Below the pieces are notes generated by a model, which was not told the DNA's origin, made no database searches, and saw nothing but the letters and a program-made list of their open reading frames with translations. Source: Roseomonas sp. (lineage in GTDB: Bacteria; Pseudomonadota; Alphaproteobacteria; Acetobacterales; Acetobacteraceae). From it: DNA of 7,352 nucleotides. The stretch covers positions 1 to 7,352 of the forward strand of contig JADCFR010000393.1 of NCBI GenBank assembly GCA_020249415.1, written 5' to 3'. This document shows positions 1-6,384 of this stretch, piece by piece; positions within the stretch are counted from its first letter, which is position 1, and each line of letters opens with the position of its first letter. The position numbers and the translations under genes are program-made.

Positions 1-10
1 AAGGGGATAA

Positions 11-25
11 GAACAAAACAAGAAC
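11..25. promoter_or_regulatory. Candidate LexA (SOS) box, GAAC-N7-GAAC
   Basis: The 15 bases GAACAAAACAAGAAC form a direct repeat of GAAC with exactly seven bases between the copies. On the other strand this reads GTTC-N7-GTTC, which is the established LexA recognition pattern of alphaproteobacteria. It lies in AT-rich DNA 25 bases from the left edge. The nearest start in the window, the TetR gene at 197, is about 170 bases away, so the likelier target is a leftward SOS gene outside the window. Which gene that is cannot be told from here. A match to eight fixed bases can arise by chance. Confidence 0.5.
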
Positions 26-164
26 ATTTTGGCAAGCGAAAAATGACGCTGGGCGCGAAAAATTTTAACCTATTGTTTTCATAATGTTTTTCAGTCCATC
101 CGGAACCACGCCAGGAAGAATACGCATCCCAGTATGGATAGCAGCCTTGCGGTCTAATGTAAGC

Positions 165-176
165 AGTGATAACACT
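165..176. repeat. Short inverted repeat upstream of the TetR gene
   Basis: AGTG and CACT flank a four-base ATAA centre about 20 bases before the TetR start codon. A TetR protein often binds a short palindrome in its own promoter, so this could be part of an autoregulatory operator. Four-base arms are short and the match may be chance. I saw no convincing -35/-10 pair with it. Confidence 0.15.
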
Positions 177-196
177 CTCTCACCCTTCAGGTAGAC

Positions 197-829
197 ATGT
201 CGTACCAGGCGATGACCACAAAGCCGCAACTTGCCCCGACGCGAAGCTTCCATCACGGCAATCTCCGCCAGGCGCTGATTGATGCGGCGCTATCCGCCCC
301 GGACATTGAGCGCCTGTCACTGCGTCAACTTGCATCCGGTCTTGGCGTCACCGCCGCCGCGGCCTACCGCCATTTCACCAACCGGGAGGATTTGCTGTTC
401 GAGGTCGCCAGGATCGGATTTGATCGCCTTAAACATGGGTTTGAGACCGCCTTTGACATTTCCACCCCCCCTTCCGATGCTACGGAAGCGCGGCAAAGGC
501 TCATTCTATTGGGCCAAGCCTATCTGCAATTCGCCGATGATATGCCCGCCTTGTGGCGGCTCATGTTTGGTTCCCAGGCTGAGGTCTATCGCAATACGGC
601 GAATTTCCATGGCGCGCGCAACAGCTACGAGTTTTTGCCGGCGGTGCTCACGGGCCTGTACCAACATGGCGTGATCACCACCAAGCCGGATGAGCATGAT
701 GCGCTATTCGCGTGGAGCGCCATTCATGGGGCAGCGACCTTGCGAAGCGGGCGGGTGCCTGCCGCACTGGCGCCGATCGCTGACCTCGCTGTGGGGGTAG
801 CCAATCGCGTTATTCGCGCATTGAAATGA
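197..829 (+). CDS. TetR/AcrR-family transcriptional regulator
   Basis: A 210-residue protein with the usual length and layout of a TetR repressor. The N-terminal helix HHGNLRQALIDAAL (19-32) is followed by a helix-turn-helix at about 41-66, with SLRQLASGLGVTAAAAYRHF as the DNA-reading part and NREDLL after it. The C-terminal half (about 100-210) is a helical ligand-binding and dimerisation domain. Its AYLQFADDMPALWRLMFG stretch resembles the WHG-type TetR C-terminal family. The effector is unknown. The ATG at 197 has a short AGG five bases upstream; an in-frame ATG at 212 is an alternative. The stop is followed within 30 bases by the broken GST-like frame and then by a dehydrogenase, so it is probably the first gene of a small operon that it regulates itself. 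The operon and regulation are inferred; the family call is firm. Confidence 0.9.
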   Translation: MSYQAMTTKPQLAPTRSFHHGNLRQALIDAALSAPDIERLSLRQLASGLGVTAAAAYRHFTNREDLLFEVARIGFDRLKHGFETAFDISTPPSDATEARQRLILLGQAYLQFADDMPALWRLMFGSQAEVYRNTANFHGARNSYEFLPAVLTGLYQHGVITTKPDEHDALFAWSAIHGAATLRSGRVPAALAPIADLAVGVANRVIRALK

Positions 830-855
830 ATTCGCAAAGCAAAGGAAGTTTTGGC

Positions 856-1068
856 ATGCTTCTGCAAAACCTGACCGCTGGGATGCACCCGCGCCGCCTG
901 CGCATCTTCATGGCGGAAAAGAGCCGCGCGATCATGTGTCGTGAGGCGGGCGCCGCAGGTAGGGCCAAAGCCGATCATATCGCGCATGCTCACTGGTGGC
1001 TTTACAGCCAGCCACGCGATGCATGGCCGTTCGAAGGCGATCTGCGCCCGGCGATGGAATGCGGGTAG
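856..1068 (+). pseudogene. Truncated glutathione S-transferase-like N-terminus
   Basis: From the ATG at 856, which has AAGGAAG about eight bases upstream, the frame begins MLLQNLTAGMHPRRLRIFMA and continues with EK. This closely resembles the first strand and helix of GST-family thioredoxin folds, which typically read like PNPRRVRIFLAEKG. After residue 22 the similarity stops. The remaining 48 residues show no GST features and the frame ends at 1068, giving 70 residues against about 200-230 for an intact GST. I read it as a gene that lost nearly everything after its first helix. The same frame also opens at 826, overlapping the TetR stop as ATGA, but the ribosome site favours 856. It could instead encode an unrelated small protein. 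The family resemblance is from memory of the motif, not a search. Confidence 0.45.
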
Positions 1069-1073
1069 CGGCC

Positions 1074-1706
1074 ATGTCACGCATCGCCGTATTTGGTGCA
1101 ACAGGGCTCACGGGCAGGTTGGTGGTCGAGCAGGCGCTTGCGCTGGGTCATGAGGTCGCGGCGCTGGTACGCGATCCTGGCAGAATGGCGCTGAAGCATC
1201 CGGGCTTGGCCGTGATGGGGGGCAGCCCGACTGCGGCCCGCGATGTTGAGCTTTGCATAAGGGGTGCGGATGCCGTGATCCACTGCCTGGGCATTGGCGG
1301 CAAGGGTGATGGAAAGCCCACCACCCTCATCTCCGACTCAGTCAAGGTCGTGCTGGCCGCGATGCACCAACAAGGCATCCCGCGCATTCTGTGCATGTCC
1401 AATATCGGCGCAGGCGGTAGCGGCACTTGGATCGCCAACCGCATCGTCATTCCGCTTTTTCTCCGATGGCTGCTTCCCATTATTGAGGACAAGAACCGCA
1501 TGGAGGAAGCGCTCCGCGCCAGCGCGGTTGACTGGGTATCCGTGCGGCTGCCGAATATCGTGGAGGGTCCCGAGAAACCCGTTCGGGTGAGTGCCGATGG
1601 CCGGGGCATAGGCTTCACCATCACTGCGGCATCGGCAGCCCGCTTCCTTCTGGAACAGGTCAAGGCCTCGGACTATCTTCGCTCAGCGCCGAGCATCAGC
1701 AATTGA
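1074..1706 (+). CDS. NAD(P)-binding atypical short-chain dehydrogenase (NmrA/BVR-B-like)
   Basis: A 210-residue single-domain Rossmann protein. It opens with MSRIAVFGATGLTGRLVVEQ, in which GATGLTG (8-14) is the GxxGxxG dinucleotide-binding loop of extended and atypical SDRs. LVRDP (31-35) is the usual end of the second strand, GADAVIHCLG (64-73) is the fourth-strand motif, and MSNIGAG (108-114) sits where the catalytic-side strand ends. There is no clear YxxxK pair, as is common in the NmrA and biliverdin-reductase-B-like groups, so it may be a reductase of small quinones or flavins or a redox-sensing protein. The substrate is not deducible. The frame is open upstream to a GTG at 996 and an ATG at 1059, but 1074 places the glycine loop at the normal distance from the start. 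It follows the GST-like stub by only a few bases and is probably cotranscribed with the TetR gene. Confidence 0.82.
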   Translation: MSRIAVFGATGLTGRLVVEQALALGHEVAALVRDPGRMALKHPGLAVMGGSPTAARDVELCIRGADAVIHCLGIGGKGDGKPTTLISDSVKVVLAAMHQQGIPRILCMSNIGAGGSGTWIANRIVIPLFLRWLLPIIEDKNRMEEALRASAVDWVSVRLPNIVEGPEKPVRVSADGRGIGFTITAASAARFLLEQVKASDYLRSAPSISN

Positions 1707-1807
1707 CTGAAACAACCCATCGGTGAAAATCATCGCGGAAGATATGATTATCGGAATCAGGCCCGGCGGCACGCGGGGTGCGGAGAGCCATGCATTTCCC
1801 CCCGCGG

Positions 1808-2722
1808 TCACTGACCGGAAGCTGCCGCCGATACCGTGGGGGCAACCAATTCCCGCACCAGCCGGGCGGTGATTTCCGGCTGTTCAAGTGGTGTCAGATG
1901 CGCTGAATCCTCTACGGTCAAGAAACGCGCCCCGGGGATGCGGCGCGCAATTTCCTGGGTCTCTGCCGGAGGGTAACGCGTATCCTCGGCGCCCGACACC
2001 ACCAGCACCGGCACTTCGAGCTTTGGCAGCAGCGGGAGCAGCGACTCACGTTCGATAAGCACAGCGCGCGCGGCCGCTTGCAGGGCGCGCGGCGCACGCC
2101 CGGGAAAGGCCGCCACAAACTCTTCGATCACTTCAGGGTTCCGCGCGTGGGTGCGCCGGCTGAAGAAACCAGCGGCCACGCGGCGCCCGAAGAACGCCGT
2201 ATTGCCAAGCAAACCCGTCAGCCAAACGATGGAGCGCGTACCGAAATCGCTGGTACCCGGCCCGAGGGGTGTATTGAAGGCCGCCATAGCCGAAATGCGA
2301 TGCGGCGCCTGGAACGCCGCCTGCAAGCCGGCAATCCCGCCCCAGGAACAGCCGACCACCGCGGCACGTTCAAGGCCGAAGGCATCGAGGACGGCGACCA
2401 CCGCCGCGCCGCTCATTGCACTGCTGAGCGGCAATGCTGGCGGGCTGCTCTCGCCATGGCCCGGGGCGCTGATCAGAAGCAGCCGAAAATCCGGCGCGAG
2501 GTGCTTCACCAGGGGATCGAACATCGAAGCCTCGGCATAGAGGCCGTGCCAAAGTAGCAGGGGAACGGTACCCTGGCCGGCTTCCCGAACCGCCAAGGTC
2601 CCGGCGGGGGTGATCACGCGGCAGCCAGTACCGGCTTGGGTGCCGGCGGTTTGGCTGGCCGCCATGGTGAGGGCGTTGCCGACAAGGGCTGGCGTAAGTG
2701 GCAGCGGGACGGCGCGGTTCAT
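1808..2722 (-). CDS. Alpha/beta-fold hydrolase
   Basis: A 304-residue protein of the alpha/beta hydrolase family, similar in layout to PcaD-type lactonases and simple esterases. The oxyanion-side motif LLLWHG is at 55-60. The nucleophile elbow GCSWGG (124-129) supplies Ser126. The likely acid is Asp247 in GAEDTRYPP, and His275 in DSAHLTPLEQP completes the triad. A lid region spans about 150-225 and includes FFSRRTHARNPEVIEEFV. The first 35 residues are alanine- and threonine-rich, before the first strand, with no twin-arginine motif and no clear Sec signal, so it is probably cytoplasmic. Met20 is an alternative start. The substrate is unknown. It diverges from the nitroreductase gene with a 257-bp spacer and converges on the dehydrogenase gene. 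A decayed second copy lies at 4137-4272. Confidence 0.88.
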   Translation of the reverse strand: MNRAVPLPLTPALVGNALTMAASQTAGTQAGTGCRVITPAGTLAVREAGQGTVPLLLWHGLYAEASMFDPLVKHLAPDFRLLLISAPGHGESSPPALPLSSAMSGAAVVAVLDAFGLERAAVVGCSWGGIAGLQAAFQAPHRISAMAAFNTPLGPGTSDFGTRSIVWLTGLLGNTAFFGRRVAAGFFSRRTHARNPEVIEEFVAAFPGRAPRALQAAARAVLIERESLLPLLPKLEVPVLVVSGAEDTRYPPAETQEIARRIPGARFLTVEDSAHLTPLEQPEITARLVRELVAPTVSAAASGQ

Positions 2723-2762
2723 GGGGTGAAATCCCTTTCACTTGGTGGTGTGAAGCAATGGG

Positions 2763-2790
2763 CCTAAAAGTAAACAGTAATCACTTTAGG
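2763..2790. promoter_or_regulatory. Imperfect inverted repeat over the hydrolase promoter
   Basis: The left arm CCTAAAAGT (2763-2771) and the right arm ACTTTAGG (2783-2790) are reverse complements apart from one extra A in the left arm, with 11 bases between them. The right arm overlaps the candidate -10 hexamer of the leftward hydrolase promoter. A repressor binding here would block transcription, which is what one expects of an operator. The binding protein is unknown. Confidence 0.4.
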
Positions 2791-2810
2791 GCTGTGAGGG
2801 GCAAAGTCAA
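2783..2810 (-). promoter_or_regulatory. Candidate promoter of the alpha/beta hydrolase
   Basis: On the minus strand TTGACT (2805-2810) is a five-of-six match to the -35 consensus. It is followed after 16 bases by TAAAGT (2783-2788), a four-of-six match to the -10 consensus. This would start transcription roughly 45-55 bases before the hydrolase ATG. The spacing is within the normal range. Confidence 0.4.
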
Positions 2811-2900
2811 CATATTTAACATTTCTGGCTGATCCCTTCCGCAGGGCTGACCATGGCCCCAAGCGCGCCTCGCACGGCCTGGGTGTGGGCTATTTTTATC

Positions 2901-2929
2901 TTGCATTTGGTTCGACGTTATACTATTTT
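2901..2929 (+). promoter_or_regulatory. Candidate promoter of the nitroreductase-like gene
   Basis: TTGCAT (2901-2906) and TATTTT (2924-2929) are separated by 17 bases and lie in a strongly AT-rich stretch about 55 bases before the start codon. TATACT at 2919-2924 is another possible -10, with only a poor -35 at the right distance. Either way the promoter overlaps or abuts the repeat cluster at 2909-2955. Confidence 0.3.
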
Positions 2930-2955
2930 GTTCGAAGTCGAACAATTCTGTTCAG
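2909..2955. promoter_or_regulatory. 20-bp-phased repeats with a 7+7 palindrome
   Basis: GGTTCGA (2909), TGTTCGA (2929) and TGTTCAG (2949) start exactly 20 bases apart, about two helical turns. The central copy is also the left arm of TGTTCGAAGTCGAACA (2929-2944), a palindrome with perfect 7-base arms around AG. Same-face spacing plus a dimer palindrome is typical of a cooperative operator or activator site. It overlaps the likely -10 and start region of the nitroreductase gene. No regulator is identified. Confidence 0.5.
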
Positions 2956-2979
2956 CTATTTCAAAAGGCCTCTTGCCCC

Positions 2980-4110
2980 ATGACGATCCAAAGACGCCAA
3001 ATCCTCACCGCCGCCGGCGCCATGCTTGTCCTGTCAGATGGGATGCTGCGCCTGGCGAAAGCCCAGCCCGCGCCCGATGCCGACCCGGCAACGCGCCATG
3101 CTGATCTGCGCATTCGTGCCGCCGGGCATGCCATCCGCGCCCCAAACCCGCATAATCGGCAGCCCTGGCTGGTGCAGTTGGCGGGCGCTGATCGTGTCCT
3201 GCTCCGTTGCGACCTGGAACGCCGCCTGCCCGAAACCGACCCCTTTGATCGGCAGATCGTGATCGGCCTTGGCGGTTTCCTTGAGCTTTATCGGATGGCG
3301 CTGGCGCAGGAGGGCATTGGCGCCGACATCGCCCTATTCCCTGAAGGGCTGCCGGGCCGGCGGCTTGATCAGCGGCCGATCGCGGCAATCACGCTCCGCC
3401 CAGGGACGGGCATGCCCGATCCGCTCTTTGCTGCGGTGCCCACGCGCCGTTCGGCCAAGCAGCCCTATGATATGGCGCGGGTGCCCGATCCGGCGCCGCT
3501 CGCCGCCGCGCTTGCCGATCCGAAGCGCCTTGGCTTCACGACCGACCCGGCGCGGGTCGCGGCACTGCGTGACCTGGCGCAGGACGGCTTCCGTGTGGAG
3601 GCCAGCACACCGCATACGCTGCAGGAAAGCGTTGACCTGTTTCGCCTTGGGCGCGCGGAGATGGCGGCGAACCCGGATGGGATCGGCATTGGCGGACCGC
3701 AGGTCGAAGAATTGGTCGCCCGCGGGCAATTGACCCGCGCCGCCTTCACAGACCGCAACGGCCAGGCCTTCGGGATGATGATGCAGGCGCAGCTTTCGGT
3801 CATTTCGGCTTCGCCCTGCTTTGTCTGGACCACGACCCCAGGCAATGGACGCGTGGCGCAGCTTGAGGCCGGGCGCGACTGGCTGCGGCTTGATCTGGCG
3901 GCGAATGCCGCCGGCCTTGGCATCCAGCCATTGAGCCAGACACTACAGGAATTCCCGGAAATGGAGCCGCTGCATGAGGCGATGCGCCGCGCGACGGGTG
4001 TGGCATCGGGCGAAAGGCTGCAAATGTTCGGGCGACTCGGCCATCCGGCATCGCCGGGCATTCGGACTGCTCTGCGCTGGCCGGCGGAATCGCGTATATT
4101 GCGTGGGTGA
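2980..4110 (+). CDS. Tat-exported Acg-type nitroreductase family protein
   Basis: A 376-residue protein. MTIQRRQILTAAGAMLVLSD has the paired arginines (5-6) and hydrophobic stretch of a twin-arginine signal, with probable cleavage after AKA at 28, so the folded protein with its cofactor would be periplasmic. The mature part matches the Acg-like branch of the FMN nitroreductase superfamily: APNPHNRQPW (54-63) is the N-terminal flavin-contact motif, VPTRRSAKQPYD (153-164) the central one, and GRDWLRLDLAANAAGLGIQP (298-317) the C-terminal helix. GRLGHP (351-356) and the tail RTALRW (362-367) are also typical. Acg proteins may bind flavin without classic nitroreductase activity, so oxidoreductase or flavin sequestration are both possible. 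AAAAGG lies about 12 bases before the ATG. A second, deleted copy begins at 6956. Confidence 0.85.
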   Translation: MTIQRRQILTAAGAMLVLSDGMLRLAKAQPAPDADPATRHADLRIRAAGHAIRAPNPHNRQPWLVQLAGADRVLLRCDLERRLPETDPFDRQIVIGLGGFLELYRMALAQEGIGADIALFPEGLPGRRLDQRPIAAITLRPGTGMPDPLFAAVPTRRSAKQPYDMARVPDPAPLAAALADPKRLGFTTDPARVAALRDLAQDGFRVEASTPHTLQESVDLFRLGRAEMAANPDGIGIGGPQVEELVARGQLTRAAFTDRNGQAFGMMMQAQLSVISASPCFVWTTTPGNGRVAQLEAGRDWLRLDLAANAAGLGIQPLSQTLQEFPEMEPLHEAMRRATGVASGERLQMFGRLGHPASPGIRTALRWPAESRILRG

Positions 4111-4136
4111 CCGCGAACGCCCCGACCGCCTATGGC

Positions 4137-4272
4137 ACGCGCGGCGTGCGCGCGGGAAAGGCCGGCACAAACTGCGCGACGACTTCGGGGTTCTGCGCGC
4201 GGGTGCGCCGGCTGAAGAAACCAGAGGCCACGCGGCGCCTGCATGCCGGCAATGCCGCCTCAGGAACAGCCC
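4137..4272 (-). pseudogene. Remnant of a second alpha/beta hydrolase gene
   Basis: Positions 4153-4239 match 2101-2187 of the intact hydrolase gene at 77 of 87 bases by my count, with weaker similarity continuing to about 4137. Positions 4239-4271 match 2321-2353 at 30 of 33. The 133 bases between these blocks in the intact gene are missing, which shifts the frame. The remnant encodes residues about 124-134 and 179-213 of the hydrolase, including FFSRRTRAQNPEVVAQFV. The nucleophile elbow now reads GCS followed by a TGA stop (4260-4262 on the plus strand) where the intact gene has Trp127. Both ends of the gene are gone. It has the same strand as the intact gene and ends 14 bases from the kinase stop codon. 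It is certainly homologous and cannot encode a working enzyme. Confidence 0.88.
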
Positions 4273-4286
4273 AATCCAGCATCCGC

Positions 4287-5315
4287 TCAGGCAGGGTCAA
4301 AACGCAGTACAACACGGGCACCGCCCGAGGGCGCGTCTTCAACCGCCACCGCCGCACCGATCTGCGCCGCGGCTTCGCCGACGATAGCGAGGCCGAGGCC
4401 AGAGCCCACATGGCGGCTCCATGACCCACGCCAAAACCTCTCGAACACCTGGCTTCTGAGTGAGGCTGGAATGCCGGGCCCGGCATCCTCGATCTCGACT
4501 GTAGCATCGGGGTCAAGCCGGATCGCTACCTCGGTCCCGTTTGGGGCGTGCTGTATCGCGTTTTCGATGACGTTGCGGAGCATCGCCTCAATCGCCTCGG
4601 CGGTGCCGCGCACTTTCAGCTGCTCCACCGCGACGTCCAGCCCGATCCTAACGTCACGCGATACCGCGAGCGGGGCAAGGCTGCAGGCCACTTCTCGCAA
4701 TAGCGGCGCGATCATGGTGCGTGTTTCTGGCATCGTAACGATACTCTCGGCACGTGCAAGGGCAGTCAGCTGGGCCACCACACGTGTCATGCGCTGGCAA
4801 TCGGCCTGGAGCATGCGGATATCCTCGGCGTTGACTGGGCCTTTTGCCAAGCGGTCCAGCCGTCCGGACAGCACGGTGAGCGGCGTGCGCAGCTCATGGG
4901 CGGCATTGGCAGTGAAGCGCTTCTGCGCCGCCAAGGCGCTATCAAGTCGCGCAGTTGCCTCATCGAAGGCCGCAACCAACGGTATCAACTCGGCTGGCAA
5001 GGTTGCATTGGCAAGCCGCGGAAGGTGGGACCCTGGTTGGATCGCGCGTGCTCTCGCTGCGAGTTCGCGCAGCGGCGCCAACCCGCGGCGTACGACCAGC
5101 GCTGCCACAAGGACCGCCAATGCGCAGCCCAATGGCACCGCCCATGCGACATCCACCAAGAATTCCCAGATCACCTCATGCGCGATGGGGCTTGATGCCG
5201 CTTCATCCAGTTCCAGCGCGTGCCACACAAACCCCGCAAGGCCGATGGCCGTGATCGCTGTCAGCGCCAGCGAAAGGCGTAGCACCAGCGCATGTTGCAG
5301 CGACCGTGGCTTCAT
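4287..5315 (-). CDS. Sensor histidine kinase of a two-component system
   Basis: A 342-residue membrane kinase. Two transmembrane segments at about 11-31 and 58-76 enclose a periplasmic loop of only about 25 residues. A HAMP-like linker follows (about 77-125), then the HisKA dimerisation domain with the phosphorylated His140 in FTANAAHELRTPL. The ATPase domain has the N box NVIENAIQHAPNG (Asn252), the G1 box EDAGPGIP (276-283), the F box FERFWRG (291-297) and the G2 box GSGLGLAIV (304-312). All catalytic boxes are present, so it should be active as kinase and phosphatase. It resembles the QseC/PmrB/TctE class partnered with OmpR-type regulators. Its ATG overlaps the regulator's TGA by four bases, which implies translational coupling and partnership. 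The signal is unknown; the tiny loop suggests sensing within the membrane or through a partner protein. Confidence 0.93.
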   Translation of the reverse strand: MKPRSLQHALVLRLSLALTAITAIGLAGFVWHALELDEAASSPIAHEVIWEFLVDVAWAVPLGCALAVLVAALVVRRGLAPLRELAARARAIQPGSHLPRLANATLPAELIPLVAAFDEATARLDSALAAQKRFTANAAHELRTPLTVLSGRLDRLAKGPVNAEDIRMLQADCQRMTRVVAQLTALARAESIVTMPETRTMIAPLLREVACSLAPLAVSRDVRIGLDVAVEQLKVRGTAEAIEAMLRNVIENAIQHAPNGTEVAIRLDPDATVEIEDAGPGIPASLRSQVFERFWRGSWSRHVGSGLGLAIVGEAAAQIGAAVAVEDAPSGGARVVLRFDPA

Positions 5316-5983
5316 GGTGCGCGCATCATATAGCCGAGGCCGCGGAAGGTAATGATCGTTGCCGTCGCACCAGCCTGTGCCATCCGCCGGCGAAGGTTAT
5401 GGACATGCACCGGCAAGGCGTTGGAAGCCGGCTCATCCTCCGCCGCGTAGATCTGCTCGATCAGGAGTGTCCGGGTCACCATGCGTCCTTGGCGGCGCAG
5501 CAGCGCCTCAAGCAGCGCGAGTTCGTGCCTTGGCAGTGTCAGCGGCAATCCATTAATCTCAACAGCGCGGCTGATGCTGTCGAGTACGATGCCGCCACAG
5601 GCAAGCACGCGGCCAAGCGCGGCACCCGGGCGGCGCAGAAGCGCGCGCAGCCGTGCCAGCAATTCGGCTTCTGCATAGGGCTTCACCAGGTAGTCGTCGG
5701 CCCCTTCGTCAAGGCCAGTTACCCGTGCTTCAAGGCTGTCACGCGCGCTCAGGATGAGCATCGGTGTGCCGCAACCGCGGCCACGTAACCAGCGCAGCAA
5801 GCTGAGACCATCACCATCCGGAAGGTTGAGGTCGAGAATGCCAGCGTCATACGGTGTCGTGGTCAGCGCAGCCTCCGCCTCCGATCGCGTGGTGGCGATG
5901 TCCGGCGCCATGCCGGCAGCGGCAAGCGCAGATCGAAGGTTGCGCGCAATCTCCGCTTCATCCTCGATAATCAGCACCCGCAT
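5312..5983 (-). CDS. OmpR-family response regulator
   Basis: A 223-residue two-domain regulator. In the receiver domain (1-115) the acidic pair is Glu7-Asp8 in LIIEDE, the phosphorylated residue is Asp51 in GILDLNLPDG, Ser79 is in ILSAR and the conserved lysine is Lys101 in DYLVKPYA. The winged-helix DNA-binding domain (about 125-223) includes LPRHELALLEALLRRQGRMV, the VHNLRRRM recognition helix and the final strand turn FRGLGYMM. The organisation is that of the QseB/PmrA group. I chose the ATG at 5983 because GGTGAAGG precedes it at good spacing and it places the phosphoacceptor at the usual residue 51. A GTG at 5995 would add four residues. It is the first gene of an operon with the kinase, and divergent from the cytochrome gene, which is its likeliest neighbouring target. 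Confidence 0.93.
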   Translation of the reverse strand: MRVLIIEDEAEIARNLRSALAAAGMAPDIATTRSEAEAALTTTPYDAGILDLNLPDGDGLSLLRWLRGRGCGTPMLILSARDSLEARVTGLDEGADDYLVKPYAEAELLARLRALLRRPGAALGRVLACGGIVLDSISRAVEINGLPLTLPRHELALLEALLRRQGRMVTRTLLIEQIYAAEDEPASNALPVHVHNLRRRMAQAGATATIITFRGLGYMMRAP

Positions 5984-6003
5984 GACGGCCTTCACCCCCG
6001 AAA

Positions 6004-6028
6004 ACTGCCTTAAACAAGTTATCGCAGT
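6004..6028. repeat. Inverted repeat upstream of the response regulator
   Basis: ACTGC (6004-6008) and GCAGT (6024-6028) are reverse complements with 15 bases between them, 21 to 45 bases upstream of the regulator's start codon. They could be a binding site for the regulator itself or part of a hairpin in its leader. The arms are only five bases, so chance is a serious alternative. Confidence 0.2.
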
Positions 6029-6370
6029 CTAGCTTTCGTTGCCGCGTGCCGAAAGAGGAAAGGAGGATCGGACAGGCGGTGCAATTCCTGATCCTACTGA
6101 CCGAGCCGCGGGATCAAAAGGGGTCTGTTCGGCATCTTGAGGTGGGTAACACGCGCAAGCTGATCAGGGCGGCAGCTAAAGGGCACCGCGTGGGTAAGCT
6201 TGCGTCAAAGGAGTTTCACGGCATGCGCAAGGAGGCATCACAGGGGAAAGGAAGTGAAGATGCTTCCGAGGCCCCCAGCATGGCCAGCGTAAACCTTCGC
6301 GCGGCAGCGGAGCGATTGCTGTCCATCCAAGAAAAAGATGAACCAATCAAAGGAAATATTCCATCACAGG

Positions 6371-6376
6371 AAAGGA
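6371..6376 (+). promoter_or_regulatory. Strong ribosome binding site of the cytochrome gene
   Basis: AAAGGAGATG precedes the ATG at 6385, with AGGA ending eight bases before it. This is the best Shine-Dalgarno match in the window. It decides the start in favour of 6385, directly before a signal peptide, over the in-frame upstream GTG at 6046. Confidence 0.75.
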
Positions 6377-6384
6377 GATGTCAC

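Larger units (their letters stand above)
5984..6384. other. 400-bp divergent intergenic region and cytochrome leader
   Basis: This stretch separates the leftward response regulator from the rightward cytochrome. It is open in the cytochrome's frame from a GTG at 6046, but the predicted residues resemble no family, third-position GC is low for this genome, and the cytochrome has its own signal peptide and strong ribosome site, so I do not call a gene. It holds an inverted repeat ACTGC/GCAGT (6004-6008 and 6024-6028) near the regulator start. It also holds a repeated CATCACAGG...AAAGGA element (6236-6252 and 6362-6376) and a possible 10-residue leader peptide at 6260-6292. Promoters for both directions should lie here, but I saw no hexamer pair I trust. 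Confidence 0.5.

Noticed and set aside
65..256. A 63-residue minus-strand frame overlapping the TetR start
   Set aside because: There is no ribosome site or recognisable family, and its first third is antisense to the TetR N-terminus. It might be a relic, but I cannot support it.
1707..1807. Possible terminator between the convergent dehydrogenase and hydrolase genes
   Set aside because: AATCAT/ATGATT and GCAC/GTGC can pair weakly, but neither forms a GC-rich stem followed by a T run on either strand.
2929..2953. Possible LexA site in the nitroreductase promoter (GTTC and GAAC words)
   Set aside because: The words are inverted, not direct repeats with seven bases between, so they do not fit the alphaproteobacterial LexA pattern seen at 11-25.
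3465..4244. A 259-residue minus-strand frame
   Set aside because: It is antisense to the nitroreductase gene and runs into the hydrolase remnant in another frame. It shows no family features.
4243..5352. A 369-residue open frame on the plus strand
   Set aside because: It is the antisense of the histidine kinase, which has every expected catalytic box. The frame is serine/alanine-rich without any domain, as is usual for shadows in GC-rich DNA.
6046..6384. N-terminal extension of the cytochrome from a GTG at 6046
   Set aside because: It would bury a typical Sec signal peptide 113 residues inside the protein. A strong Shine-Dalgarno sits directly before the ATG at 6385.
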